From: Epiperipatus broadwayi
Taxonomy: Eukaryota > Onychophora > Udeonychophora > Euonychophora > Peripatidae
DNA length: 64,000 nucleotides
Direction: 5' to 3'
Assembly: GCA_028023455.1 (NCBI GenBank)
Contig: JAQFVV010006199.1
Span: 682,001 to 746,000 of the forward strand
Below the pieces are notes generated by a model. That model made no database searches and was not told the origin of the DNA. It saw only the letters and a list, made by a program, of their open reading frames with translations. This document shows, piece by piece, positions 52,201 to 63,756 of the stretch (the stretch's first letter is position 1; every line of letters begins with the position of its first letter). The translations under genes were made by a program, and so were the position numbers.

Positions 52201-52447
52201 TAAGCATATGTAGATTAAGGATTTATTATACATTAGACAAAACAACTCATTTATATAATTGAGCACATTTAGTGTACAGAAAAATCTAGGAAGTATATTA
52301 TTTGATGTTAAGCCCTTTGCATGTTAGAATAATGGTGATAGTAGAAACTCTAAGAGCTAAACATTCTTGAATTATTTTCCAGTTAAAAAATGTTAATAAA
52401 TAAAAAAGTCAAGCTGACTTAATTAACTTATTTGATGTTAATAACAA
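49267..52447. other. AT-rich unassigned DNA
   Basis: No gene or assignable repeat was seen. Small minus-strand frames at 49830-50012 and 50928-51134 have no recognisable domain. Confidence 0.5.
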
Positions 52448-52605
52448 TTATGGTGCCCAGTATGGTTTAGCACAATAGTAGTATGATGGTCTCTAAAGTT
52501 TAGTTAGGTCTCTGGTTTGAAGCTTAGTCTGTCGTCACTTGATAGCAAATATCACATGATCTTTGTGAAGGTAGTTATGATGTAGATTGGAATATATAAA
52601 AATCT
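52448..52605 (+). repeat. Possible tRNA-derived SINE copy
   Basis: It has an A-box-like gtatggtttagcacaatag and, at tRNA spacing, a B-box-like ctctggtttgaagctta. The body contains gatagcaaatatcacatgat and gtagttatgatgtagattgg. No target duplication was identified. Confidence 0.45.
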
Positions 52606-53365
52606 AACCTAGATTTTTTTATGAAATTGTTTTAAAATTTCTAATAAGTTTAGCCCTTTTATAATATCTTTTTGTTTCTTTTTTCCCTCTTTTAGATTGA
52701 AGCTTAAAATTAAAAGATAAAAACACTAATAAAAAACAAAATTAAATAAATAGAAACACCAATATCTTCTACTAAGAAATAAACCCTTTTTTTTTTTTTT
52801 AAATCAAAATAAATTGATAAATGCGGTTTTAATAAAATTAAGTAGATTATTTTGTTTATTTAATAGTTATGAAATAATTAGCCATACATTGTTTTTAATT
52901 AATAATTAAAATACTTGTATAAAATAGCTTGCAGTATTTATAATTCTACAACTTGAAAATTGGATTGTTAAAAATGTTAATCCTTTCATTCTTATACTAT
53001 AGCAAAAATTCTCCTTACATAGTCATAGCCCATTACTGGTCAAAAATTTCTCAAGTACTCTTTTGATTCTATTACAACTCTTTCTATTAATCTATCACAA
53101 CTCTTTCTATTAATCTATCTCATTTCAAGTTATTATCTAAGATATTTCCACATTATTGCAATGTTCTATTATTTATAGTTCCATAATTTGTAAAATAACT
53201 TCATTTAATCTAATTGTCTCACATTGATTTATATCTCTACTATTTTCATTATGACCAATATCTTCTTTTCATGGCCCCTTTTATTATTTTTGGTATGTTT
53301 AATTTTGATTTCTGAATTCAAATTTACCAAAAATATATTAAAGTAAATAAAATACACTAATTTAG

Positions 53366-53368
<3 letters not shown>
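52606..53368. other. AT-rich unassigned DNA
   Basis: No gene is seen. A 23-bp imperfect direct duplication (acaactctttctattaatct) lies at about 53070-53118, and a T run at about 52787-52800. Confidence 0.55.

Positions 53369-53423
<55 letters not shown>
53369..53423. repeat. (CA)n(TA)n compound microsatellite
   Basis: An uninterrupted AC repeat (53369 to about 53402) runs directly into an AT repeat (to about 53422). Confidence 0.98.
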
Positions 53424-53599
53424 CATAGAAGTACAGAAATACATGATATTTTGGATTTAATTAATTTTTATGGGTGTTTACTTGTATTATTATATCAGTA
53501 TTTTATACGTTTTCATTTTTTTCTATTGATGCAATCATCATGAAAAGGATAAATATGTAATGCAGTAGAACTTTTATGTATAATGAGTTTTGCCAATAT
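53424..53599. other. AT-rich spacer
   Basis: Nothing was recognised between the microsatellite and the next tRNA-like fragment. Confidence 0.5.
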
Positions 53600-53755
53600 C
53601 ACTTATTGATTGAGTAATCAAATAATTTATTGCTTGTTTTTCACAAGATGCTTGAGTACTGAAAGTGATAGAACTGGATCTGTGATCCATGACTTTAAGT
53701 AACACTTGCATCTATTGCTTTGCACTAAACCATGCAGTGCAACTCATTGATTGCT
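53600..53755 (-). repeat. Possible tRNA-derived SINE copy
   Basis: On the minus strand it reads gcatggtttagtgcaaagca (A-box-like), then gtcatggatcacagatcc where a B box is expected, and then a body. The opening phrase resembles that of the copy at 52448, which suggests the same family. Confidence 0.45.
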
Positions 53756-55034
53756 CTCTCTTAATAATAGTACTTCTGTCCACTCCTATTATTTTAAATA
53801 GGTTTTCTTTGGATTGATTTTTGATCAACTCTTGGAATTAACACTTTTTGGGCTACTTGTGAGTAATGAATTTAGTTGTTTTAGTGATTTGCTACTGAAA
53901 AAAGATCAATAATTGAGGAGGAAAACATCTAGGTATGAGCATTTGAGATAGAATTTCTTTGTGATAATAAGATGACACTCTACTATTAATAATGACTTAG
54001 TTCCTTGTGTTGGGGATGTGAAACTCAATCTCTCACTTCTACTGTTCAACCTTTATATAACCTCTTAAATGGTTAACCACTAAAGTAGTGGAAATGTTTC
54101 TTGGTTGATTCCCAGTTAAATAATATGGGGGAAAAAATTGAATGGAATTATTGCATTCATTCTCATTTCTTGACTTCCCAGTCAATTGTTCTTGTAGGAA
54201 TTTTTTTGAAATAGTTTTTAGACTTTTTAAAATATTTAAAAGTTATAAATGTTTCATCTGTCAACTGATTATTCTGTTTTAACTAAGACTGAGGTAAATT
54301 ATATTCAGATACTTACCTATGATACATTTATTCAAAATAACATAAAATGAGCAAAACATTTTTGTTCATCTCTACATTATTTATCTATTTAATATATTAG
54401 CAGTCATAATTGTCATAAGATATTTCAAATCAACAAATATACCTTTCAGTATGTCACTTAACCTGCAAACATGTTTACATAAAAATATGATCTTAATTTT
54501 TACTTATTTGTGACATATCAAAAATCAGGAATATTAAAAATAATATTGTTTGTACAACTAAAATAAATAGAAAGAAACATTTGTGAAGAATTACTTTTTT
54601 TGCAATATATGAAATAGTGGAAATTAAAATTAATATTATATATTAATTTTATATATAATCATTGGCAATTACTTGTAAGTTTGGTCATTCTAATTGTATT
54701 TTTTTTAAAAAAAATAGGACAATAAGATAAAGAATAGAAAGTCAAAAATAAGTTTTGGCATTATAACTTTGAAAGAAAAAAGAAAAGCAATGAAATATGA
54801 TTTTGTGATAACTATAAAACTAATTTTTAATCACATAATCCATGAGTCATATTATGTTTATATATATATCATTTCATTTTTAAATCTGTTTATTTTTCAT
54901 TTTTTGATGCAATCTTTTATGCAACAATTTTTTATTTTATTTGAAAGACTTTATTATCTTGCATAATTGAATCTTTATTTGACTAATAATTGATAATGCA
55001 CATTTATTCTATTTTCATCTAATATTTAAAAATA
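53756..55034. other. AT-rich unassigned DNA
   Basis: A further weak minus-strand tRNA-like fragment may lie at about 54000-54095 (actttagtggttaacc). The frame at 54769-54966 is hydrophobic by AT bias only. No gene is seen. Confidence 0.45.
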
Positions 55035-55195
55035 CAGGCACTCTTCATATACCTGGAGCTTAATTGTAAATATAAGGGATTTGAACAAAGACTGGTGATT
55101 TTTTTTTTTGGCATGTGTGTAGTCATGTGTATCAATTGGTATGAGATAGTGTGGATAGTTGAAGGGTGCTTGAAAGTCTGTGTTCAAATCCCCTA
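55035..55195. repeat. Family A fragment in foldback arrangement
   Basis: A plus-read segment aggcactcttcata...gagcttaattgtaaatata...gggatttgaac (55037-55088) is followed by an inverted segment gtcatgtgtatcaattggta...gttgaagggtgcttgaaagt...gttcaaatcccctata (to about 55190). The same tRNA-like end is therefore present in both directions around a T run. Confidence 0.75.
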
Positions 55196-55466
55196 TATTT
55201 TTCTATTTTCATCTATATTTTTTCAATAAATTTACTTGATAATGCACTTTTTTAGTCTTTTTGAAATAATCTTTGTATTGAATCTGCTATTCCATGAAAC
55301 CATGCTTAAATTGCTAGTGCTTTTTTTTTTTTTTTGGAAATTTGGCATATCTCTTATATTTTTATATGTTTATTCATTATTTTAAAGATAATATGGAAGA
55401 GTATGAAGAGCACATTAATATCATTTGAAAGCTTTACTATTTGTGATATGATGCTCATGTGAAAAA
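55196..55466. other. AT-rich spacer
   Basis: A T16 run lies at about 55321-55336. Nothing else was recognised. Confidence 0.5.
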
Positions 55467-55554
55467 ATAGTTAGTTATTCTTCATACTAATGTCTATGAA
55501 AACTTAATGAGTAGTTAGTTATTCTTCATACTAATGTATATGAAAACTTGATTA
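55467..55554. repeat. 44-bp tandem duplication
   Basis: Two adjacent units share tagttagttattcttcatac, taatgt(c/a)tatgaaaactt, 44 bp apart and nearly identical. Confidence 0.9.
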
Positions 55555-58455
55555 TGCAAAAACTTGTTCCAAATATTTATATTTACTTTATAAACTCAAT
55601 AGAATTGTAATTTATGATAGAATGTGCTATATTATTGATAATATTATGTCCATTCATTAATTTGTTATGGGCTATTTGAAGTTGGCATCATAAAAAAATA
55701 AACTGAAAGTAAATTTTAGTTAATAAAATAAAGAAATATAGTATTGACATTATGATATAGAACCTACATTTGAATATTATTCTTTATATGTCTCTATATA
55801 AAATAAAGCTATCAAATTGAAATAAAAACTTAGTATAAATGTTTGTTAATATGGAGAGCTGACTTCATTTTTACCAACTACTTGTGGAGATTTTCTATGT
55901 TAGCTGGCTCACTTATTCCAGGCAAGCCATAATTCCAAGTGTAAAAAAATATCTCCATTTATAGTCTGAGTATCATAATTTAGTAATGATGATAATATAA
56001 AACAAAAATAGCTAGAACACTGGCATTATAATTCATAAAAATAAATGATAGATGCTTTTAAGTACAAATGCAAGTTGAGCTTTTTAATGTTAATATCAAA
56101 TACACATAGTTTAATATATATGAAATTCAGGAAATAAAACAATTTCCAAGAATACTCATTCATCAATAAACAATCAATAATAGAATGAATTTGTTAATTT
56201 TTTTATATTTGGATTCAACTAAGAATTATAATAAAATTTTGCAATGTTGGGAGTGGCGATTATTTATTTATCATTATATTTTTCTGAAAAAGAAAGTCTA
56301 GTTTGGCAGTAATATAAGAGTCTGATGTTGTACATGTCTCAATTTATATGTATATTATTTCTTATTATTGTTTAAAAATATAACATTGAGCAATAATAAA
56401 TATTGTTTGCCAGTGCTTAACATGACTTATTTCATTGTATTATTAGCTTTATATTTTTATAGCAATTTTTATAATATAAAATGTTTCTTTTTTTTCTTTT
56501 TTTGGCCTAAGACATCCATCCAGCTTGAAGCTCATACATTATGCACTAAATTATTTTCAGTTTAATGCCAACAATTTAATTATTGAATTATTATCTCTGA
56601 ATATATATATGTGTGTGTTGTGAGATTACTTTTTATAGTGCAGCATTTAAAATTATTGTATATTTATAAATATCTATAAAGAAGGATTCTGGAATAAATT
56701 TTGTTAAGAAGATGCTAAAAATCAAAAACAAAGTAACAATAATAGATACAGTTGTGATAAAATATTACTTGATCATTGTGCCTTGTTGCAAGATTTACTT
56801 TGCAAACTAAACTTATCTTTGGTTAATGGATTATGTATATTGGTGCTCATATAATGTTAAGTAGATCATTTAAATCATAAATGTTATTATTGTAAATGAA
56901 ACACACTTCCTCCAGTTATCCAACAATATAGTAATAAGAAAGTGCATCCATGGGATTTATAAGTAACAATAACATAAATTTTACTTTTAATCCTGTACTC
57001 ATTATCTAATTTAGTAACTAATTAGTCTTTAATGTGTCAGACATGATTGTAAACATGAACTCTATATTACAAAGTATATTTTACTTTTTGTGCAAATAAA
57101 GATTATTTTGGGGAAAAAAAAAAAAATGCATCCATTTTAGAATTGATTCTCTTAATATTAAGATTGTCTTGAACAACATTAGAAGGAGGTGTGAGAATGA
57201 ATTACTCTAATTATTTATTGTGGAAGAGAGTCCATTTTTCTATATAGTTTTGCTCAGTGACAGGTTTGAGAGCAAAAGATTCCTAGATTTATTCTCACTT
57301 GAATAAAGTTTCTTTTAAAAATTCTGTTAGATCATTTGAATGAAACTAGATATTTGTATATCATATTTTCTATGCAACTAATTATACAATTATTTTAATA
57401 ATTAGACTAATATATGGCAAAAACTTATTTAGTATTTCTAATATGTATTGAGACATACTGGAAGAATTAGCAATATTCATCTGATTAAAACATGACATAT
57501 GAGGGTTTATATTGTTTTTATTTTTATTTTATCATCAAGCTAAAAATAACTTGATATTCATTGTGATCAAAATTGAATAGCTATCGTGATTGCCTATTGG
57601 CTTGTTTCCTGAAAAATCCTGCCCTTCCATTTGTGTTCTGAATTTAAATTTCCAAGTCATGAACCTCCCAAAGGCTTTCAAAACGTTCATATATGTATAT
57701 ATAATTAATAATAATACATAATTTTTCAATGTCATATAGCAATTATTTTATATCATCCTGTTTTCGAGAAATTTCAGTTAAATATTAACTTCGTTATTGA
57801 AGTTGTCCAAAAGATCGGAAGGTTTTTATTAATTAATAACTTGAAATCTGCCAATCATTGGTGTTAATAAGATTAATTGCTGGCTTTTCTGTGGAGTATT
57901 GCATTTGAACTACGAGTGGCAACTGTAGATTTTATAATTTTTTTTTTTTTTGTAATTTTGTTCAGTTAACATAATTAAAATCTTGAATGCTGCTAGTTTG
58001 ACATGGCTGTCTTCTCTTAGGAAACACCTCTCCCCCCTTATTAATAAAATGATAAACACAGCACATACTTGTGCTCTTAGAGATTATGCCAGCAGCCATT
58101 AATTTTCTTTTTCTGAATATTGCACGGTTTATTTCCGGGCCCCAACTATTGGTCTTTTAATCATTGTAATTTATTTCTTTTCAAAATAAATAAATAAATG
58201 CATTTTAACGAGATTATTTTAAATTATATTGTGGTGGATAAAATAAATTAATATTTATATTAATCTTTAAAAGGATATTTTGAAAACTGATCTAAAAAAA
58301 ATCTTATTGAATCAAATGTTATGAGAAATAATTTCCGGATTTTATTTTTGTGTGTTCTATGAGCATTAAATTTAGCACCGGTAAAATCACTCATTTGTAT
58401 GTTATATTAATTTAAGAGCTTCAAATAATTGTTGTTTCTGTTTAGGGCAGTTGCG
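55555..58455. other. Mostly AT-rich unassigned DNA
   Basis: No gene was identified. Sequence at about 57750-58170 is less repetitive than average, with some CG dinucleotides (for example gatcggaagg and tttccgggcccc). Neither strand gives a recognisable translation or splice-bounded exon. Confidence 0.4.
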
Positions 58456-58530
58456 CAATAACGGATTCTTGTGGTAGAATAGCGGGCTTTAAAGTTCGCG
58501 TATCGATTCTCAGCTGAATAAAAAAAAAGT
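58456..58530 (+). repeat. tRNA-like fragment with short A tail
   Basis: The stretch ggattcttgtggtagaatag, cgggctttaaagttcg (a five-pair stem counting G-T pairs) and gtatcgattctcagctgaat, followed by A9, has the order of a tRNA D arm, anticodon arm and T arm. The source tRNA is unclear. It is a probable SINE or tRNA pseudogene. Confidence 0.5.
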
Positions 58531-60476
58531 CTGTGAAGGTAGTTGAATGGAACAGTCATGCTCAGCTCGTCAGTTTGATGCATAAACGTCATATGATTTT
58601 CCAAATTAATCTCTATATAAATAACTATTTGTTTATTTTGCGAATATAATTTTAATTGATAATCATTTAGAGTTGTAATTATTATTATTTGTTTACATTT
58701 AATTTTTTAAATATAAAGTATAAAATGAAAATAAAGAAATTTAAATTGTATTAAATCATTTAATATCGCAATATTTATTTTCTAATAAAACATACAAAAT
58801 ATACTCAAATGCTATATTTATATAAACATTAGTATAATTAATTTCATCAATATTTCATAGAGCAAATAAATTAATTAACAATCAGTATGATAATAATAAT
58901 AAAGCATTAGTTATGATCAAGAATTTTTAGATTTTGAATTTATTAAGTTTTCTATCGAAAACAGCTAATGTAATTAGAAAGATACTAGGATCAAGCTCAA
59001 ATGTTTGATCATCATCAGTGGTAATTTACTATTACTTGGCATAATATTTAATAAAATTTATTATAGCATCATGATATTAAAGGTATAATATGAACACATT
59101 TCTTTTTAAAGCAAAATTGGATAGTGAATTTAAATCAAAAATATATATTTTTTAAAATACTTTCATTCAATTAAAAAAAGAGAGAGACTTGTTTTTCATT
59201 GTAGGCTCTTTGGAATCGTTGGAACTAAGTTTTAAGTAATTGATCAGACTGTTTTGCTTAAACATTTCTGCTGAGGATAAAATCAGAGAATCTTTAGATC
59301 TGAGTTCATTATTTTTCCACTATGTTAAAATCTTAAAAGTGCATTATAAATTTGAATAGGAAATTGGCTGCTATTCTGATATTCTAACACCAGATATTGT
59401 CAGCCTAGTATAAAATATGTTCTTTATTAGAGTTAATACAACGCATTGAAGATAATTTACTTTAATGGATTTAAGTGATAAAATATTATTTAATTATACA
59501 TAAGAAACTAGTGTTCATTTATTACATTACCATTTGCGCTGAGTATACATATATCAGTAGATATGAATGATAGCGGTTATCATATTTCTGTCCAAACGTC
59601 AGAATTGATAGGTGCAGTTCGATAATAAAAGAAGTGACTTGTAGATATAATAAATGCTAAACATGTATATATATTGTAACATACAGAGTCTTGGCAGTAC
59701 CTGGGGTGATGAGACTTTCATCATCATCATTAACCAGAGATCAGCACAGAACCAACCACAAATTCACCAGTATTACACAAAAGTAATAATCATTCATCAT
59801 CATGAATGATCACAATAAAAGGATTTGAAATGGGTCTACTATAGACCAGGCTAATTCTTTAGCTCTTTCCAGCTTGGGGCAGTTTATTTAAATGTTAATT
59901 TGGATGTACAAACTTAAGTGCTAATCTATAAGAATATAACAAAAAATAATGCGATACTAAAACATGCCGATCATTATCAATGCTCATGCCACTTAGTGCC
60001 ATTAATGTACTGGCCAACCATAAACTTAATTTCTAATAAATACTAAACTAAATAAAATGTAATGCAAGGACTTTAAAGGATATCCCCTTTGCACCAATCT
60101 AGGATCATCATCAACTGGATGTCCATAGCACTAAAGCAACTTCATATAACTGTTATGCACAAATTTAGCTCAGGAAGCAAGAACACTATAAACTATTACT
60201 GTGAACAAGAGATAAATTAATAAATAAAGCAGTTTATTATAAATCACTTTAAATACTTCCTATGTTTACCATACTATGAGTAAATGGTTTTATTGGGATC
60301 ATTTAAAAAATCCTAGAATACTAAGCTGTCATGAAATTAAGTCACCCATACTACAATTTATGAAACAGGAATTAGATAGAATAAAGAAATTGATTAAAAA
60401 ATATTTTTTTAAACAATTATTTAATAATTAACTGATTAACAATAAACAAAAATTAACTGATTAACAATAAACAAAA
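58531..60476. other. AT-rich unassigned DNA
   Basis: No gene is seen. The segment 59680-60200 is less AT-biased and contains tcatcatcatcat-type runs, which on the minus strand would resemble a LINE 3' tail. The adjoining translation was not recognisable. A 25-bp direct duplication (attaactgattaacaataaac) abuts the transposon at 60425-60472. Confidence 0.45.
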
Positions 60477-60484
60477 AAAAATGA

Positions 60485-60690
60485 GGTAGTCCAATATTTA
60501 CCTTGCTATGACGTCATTAGCCTGAAGGCATACTACTCTAACCACCCGATTTTTAAGATAACGTCACCTAGTGATTTGCGGACAAATGTAATCGCTAAAA
60601 TTTTTCAGCATATCATGTGGTGACGTTACGTCAAAGATCGCTAGATTAGAATAGGATGCCCTCAGGGTAATGTCGTCATAGAAACGAAGA
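60485..60690. repeat. Left end: terminal repeat forming a 200-bp quasi-palindrome
   Basis: The left terminal sequence (ttgctatgacgtcattagcc, ggcatactactctaacc, gataacgtcacctag) recurs as an imperfect reverse complement at about 60600-60690 (tgacgttacgtca, taggatgccctcagggtaat, gtcgtcatag). The first 200 bp can thus fold into a long cruciform. A ggcacgtggtacag motif follows twice, near 60700 and 60744. Confidence 0.8.
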
Positions 60691-60774
60691 GCGGGGGAAA
60701 GGCACGTGGTACAGGGTCATGAGGTCAAAACGGAGAAAAAGGCACGTGGTACAGAATAATGCCGGCGGCATCCA

Positions 60775-61945
60775 TCCTGAAAAAAAAATGGTAAAATTAA
60801 TAAATAGGACACAAAATAGAGTTATATGCGGCAAAAAAAGATTAAAAATAATATATACATCATGAATAATTAACTAAAATAGGACACAAAATATGAAAAT
60901 GTAAGATAAATATCACTACAAAATTAATAAGTAAAAACTGCGAGTCCACAAATCCTGAAAAAAGAAATTAATAAATACGACACAAAATAGTGATATGCGG
61001 CAAAAAAAGGTTAAAAGTAATATATACTTCATGAATAATTAATTAAAATTGGACGCAAAATATGAAAATGTAAGATAGAACATCACTACAAAATTAATAA
61101 GTAAAAACAGCGAGTCCACAAATCCTGAAAAAAAAAATTAATAAATAGGACACAAAATAGTGATATGCGGCAAAAAAAGGTTAAAAGTAATATATACTTC
61201 ATGAATAATTAACTAAAATTGGACGCAAAATATGAAAATGTAAGATAAATAATAAGTAAAAACTGTGAGTCCACAAATCCTGAAAAAAAAAAAATTAATA
61301 AATAGGACACAAAATAGTGATATGCGGCAAAAAAAGGTTAAAAGTAATATATACTTCATGAATAATTAACTAAAATTGGACGCAAAATATGAAAATGTAA
61401 GATAAATATCACTACAAAATTAATAAGTAAAAACTGCGAATCCACAAATCCTGAAAAAAAAAAATTAATAAATAGGACACAAAATAGTGATATGCGGCAA
61501 AAAAAGGTTAAAAGTAATATATACTTCATGAATAATTAACTAAAATTGGACGCAAAATATGAAAATGTAAGATAAATATCACTACAAAATTAATAAGTAA
61601 AAACTGCGAGTCCACAAATCCTGAAAAAAAAAAATTAATAAATAGGACACAAAATAGTGATATGCGGCAAAAAAAGGTTAAAAGTAATATATACTTCATG
61701 AATAATTAACTAAAATTGGACGCAAAATATGAAAATGTAAGATAAATATCACTACAAAATTAATAAGTAAAAACTGCGAGTCCACAAATCCTGAAAAAAA
61801 AAAATTAATAAATAGGACACAAAATAGAGTGATATGCAGCAAAAAAGTTAAAAGTAATATAAGCATCATGAATAATTAACTAAAATTGGACGCAAAATAG
61901 GAAAATTTAAGATAAATATCACTACAGAATTAATAAGTCATCTTA
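60775..61945. repeat. Tandem array 1, about 170-bp unit, about 7 copies
   Basis: The phrase cgagtccacaaatcctg begins at 60941, 61111, 61266, 61437, 61607 and 61777, giving spacings of 170, 155, 171, 170 and 170. The short unit has lost about 15 bp. Each unit contains aataaataggacacaaaata, gatatgcggcaaaaaaaggt, atacttcatgaataattaac and ggacgcaaaatatgaaaatg. The middle copies are almost identical, while the first and last are more diverged, as expected from unequal exchange within the array. Confidence 0.95.
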
Positions 61946-62775
61946 AAAGTACTATATAAATTTTAAAAAACTTATCATAAAGTGAAAACTGCGAATCTAC
62001 AAATAACTGCGAGTCTACAAATATTAAATTTTCTTTTTTAAAAAACGTATCATAAAGTGCGAGTCCTGAAGTAATAATTCTGCAAGTATTCAAATAATAA
62101 TTTTGTCGTCTTAAAAAAACCTATCATAAAGTGAAAACTGCGAGTCTACAAATATTAATTTTGTCTTTTTTAAAAAACGTATAAAGTGCAAGTCCAGAAG
62201 TAATAATTCTGCAAGTATTCAAATAATTTTGTCGTCTCAAAAAAACCTATCATAAAGTGAAAACTGCTAGTCGACAAATATTAATTTTGTCTTTTTTAAA
62301 AAACGTATAAAGTGCGAGTCCAGAAGTAATAATTCTGCAAGTATTCAAATAATAATTTTGTCATCTTAAAAAAACCTATCATAAAATGAAAACTGCGAGT
62401 CTACAAATATTAATTTTGTCTTTTTTAAAAAATGCAAAATAGAAAATAGCAAAATGTAAGATAAATAAACGCAAAATAGAAAATAGGAAAATGTAAGATA
62501 AATATCACTACAAAATTAATGTCATCTTAAAAGTACTATATAAATTTAAAAAAACCTATCATAAAGGTAAACTGCGAATCTACAAATAACTGCGAGTCTA
62601 CAAATATTAATTTTGTCTTCTTTAAAAAATGTGTCATAAAGTGCAAATCCAGAAGTAATAAATTCTGCAAGTATTCAAATAATTTTGTCTTTTTTAAAAA
62701 AACACATCATAAAGTGAAAACTGTGAGTCTACAAATCATAATTCAGTCATCTTAAAAGTACTATATAAATGTATG
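61946..62775. repeat. Tandem array 2, about 125-130-bp unit
   Basis: The phrase ctatcataaagtgaaaactg recurs at 62121, 62247, 62376 and 62556 (spacings 126, 129 and 180), with degraded copies before and after. Units also hold gcgagtctacaaatattaat, ttttgtcttttttaaaaaac and agtaataattctgcaagtat. The 180-bp interval contains an inserted piece of array 1 sequence (aaaatgtaagataaatatca at about 62487). Both arrays share the aaaactgcgagt core, so array 2 may derive from array 1. Confidence 0.9.
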
Positions 62776-62901
62776 AATTTTTTTTTAGTAGAAATAACTA
62801 CGAATAAAAACTACTGTAATTTATAAGGAAAATAAAAGATGAATATCACAACAAAATGCGTACTTACCCAAATAACGATTACTGCGGTGGACTGAACTGG
62901 C

Positions 62902-63261
62902 TTATATGTTGTAGAATTGCACCAAAATGACCATCTTTGTAGGTACGCCTCCACATAGAGTTTCGTCTATTTCCACAATTGTGTTAGGGCCTCCGATTTT
63001 CCGCCTTTCATTATGTAACAGCTTCCATGCACATACTTCGCGGAGATAGTTGTTCCAGTCAATCACAGTCTTGTCCGCCATTTCTAACTGGTCAGCACAA
63101 AATAGGATAGACGTTAATTCTCTGGACCAACAATATATAAAACGGAGAGCCGTTACGAAGGATATTCTGGAGCCTTCAAACCACGTGCCTTTTCTTATGG
63201 GAGTTTTTTTCAGAAAATCCGGAAAATTAATAAAATATAAAATACATCCACTTAATATCAT
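62902..63261 (-). pseudogene. Merlin/ISXO2-like transposase, N-terminal half
   Basis: A 119-codon frame shows KGTWFEGSRISF (residues 24-35), KTVIDWNNYLREVC (64-77) and GGPNTIVEIDE (90-100). D99 corresponds to the first catalytic aspartate of the ISXO2-like DDE domain (PF12762). The match breaks at residue 101 onwards; another frame continues with an RRTYKDG-like stretch, so a frameshift is likely just after EIDET. A possible splice donor, ggtaagtac, lies near 62862-62870. The zinc-binding N-terminus upstream of KGTWF and the later catalytic D and E are not found, and array sequence occupies that space. It cannot encode an active enzyme as it stands. The overlapping plus-strand frame 63050-63319 and the minus frame 63366-63602 are not genes. 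Confidence 0.85.
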
Positions 63262-63463
63262 AGAAGAAATAACATGTAAATTACTTACAATTGTTGAGAA
63301 AGTAATGATTTCTTTTTAAAAAATGGTAAAAAAATTGCTGAACTATTAAAACACTGAAAATGAAATCACTGGAAAAAAACGCTGCTGCACTGAAAAAAAA
63401 CGATGCAACAAATAGGAAGAAATCCACTTTTAAATCTCGCGGGTCGAAAAAATCTCGTGGATG

Positions 63464-63748
63464 AAAAAATCAAATCTCTCGAATTAGTCATATCAGCGTC
63501 TTCGTTGCCATGACAACGTTTCATGTGTTCTTCCGGCGACACAAAGATTGGATAATTACAGCTGTATGCCTTCAGGCTTATGATGTCATAGCAAGGTAAC
63601 AAAAAATCAAATCTCTAGAATTAGTCATGTCAGTCTCTTCGTTGCCATAACAACGTTCATGTGTTCTTCCGACGACGCAAATATCGGATAATTACAGTTG
63701 TGTGCCTTCAGGCTAATTACGTCATAGCAAGGTAAATACTGGATTACC
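63464..63748. repeat. Right end: tandemly duplicated terminal region
   Basis: Two direct copies of about 137 bp (63464-63600 and 63601 to about 63737) each run from aaaaaatcaaatctct through gttgccat(a/g)acaacgtt and gccttcaggct to gtcatagcaaggtaa. Only the outer copy carries the true end ggattacc at 63741-63748. The inner copy is a second, internal terminus. Confidence 0.9.
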
Positions 63749-63756
63749 AAAAATGA

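Larger units (their letters stand above)
60477..63756. mobile_element. Merlin-type DNA transposon with internal satellite arrays
   Basis: The element proper is 60485-63748 (3264 bp). It is flanked by perfect 8-bp duplications aaaaatga at 60477-60484 and 63749-63756. The inverted termini share GGTARTCCARTATTTACC and go on with ttgctatgacgtmattagcc and tgaaggcayac, about 49 bp in all with four or so mismatches. The encoded fragment is an ISXO2/IS1016-like transposase, the kind used by Merlin elements, whose target duplications are 8-9 bp; both facts agree. Most of the interior (60775-62760) is two tandem arrays where the rest of the transposase should be. The element is therefore presumably non-autonomous, movable only by a transposase supplied from elsewhere. 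Confidence 0.9.

Noticed and set aside
57750-58170. Possible host exon in a less AT-biased stretch
   Set aside because: No open frame with a recognisable domain and no convincing paired splice sites were seen on either strand.
59680-60200. Possible LINE 3' end on the minus strand (tcatcatcat runs)
   Set aside because: The adjoining translation contains no LINE motif that I could recognise, so the trinucleotide run alone is not enough.
60775-62775. CRISPR array as an explanation for the tandem repeats
   Set aside because: Units are contiguous, long (170 and 125 bp) and have no repeat-spacer alternation. The setting is eukaryotic and the array lies inside a transposon.
63366-63602. Minus-strand frame of 78 codons next to the transposase fragment
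   Set aside because: It runs through the duplicated terminal repeat of the Merlin element and has no ISXO2-like zinc-binding motif.
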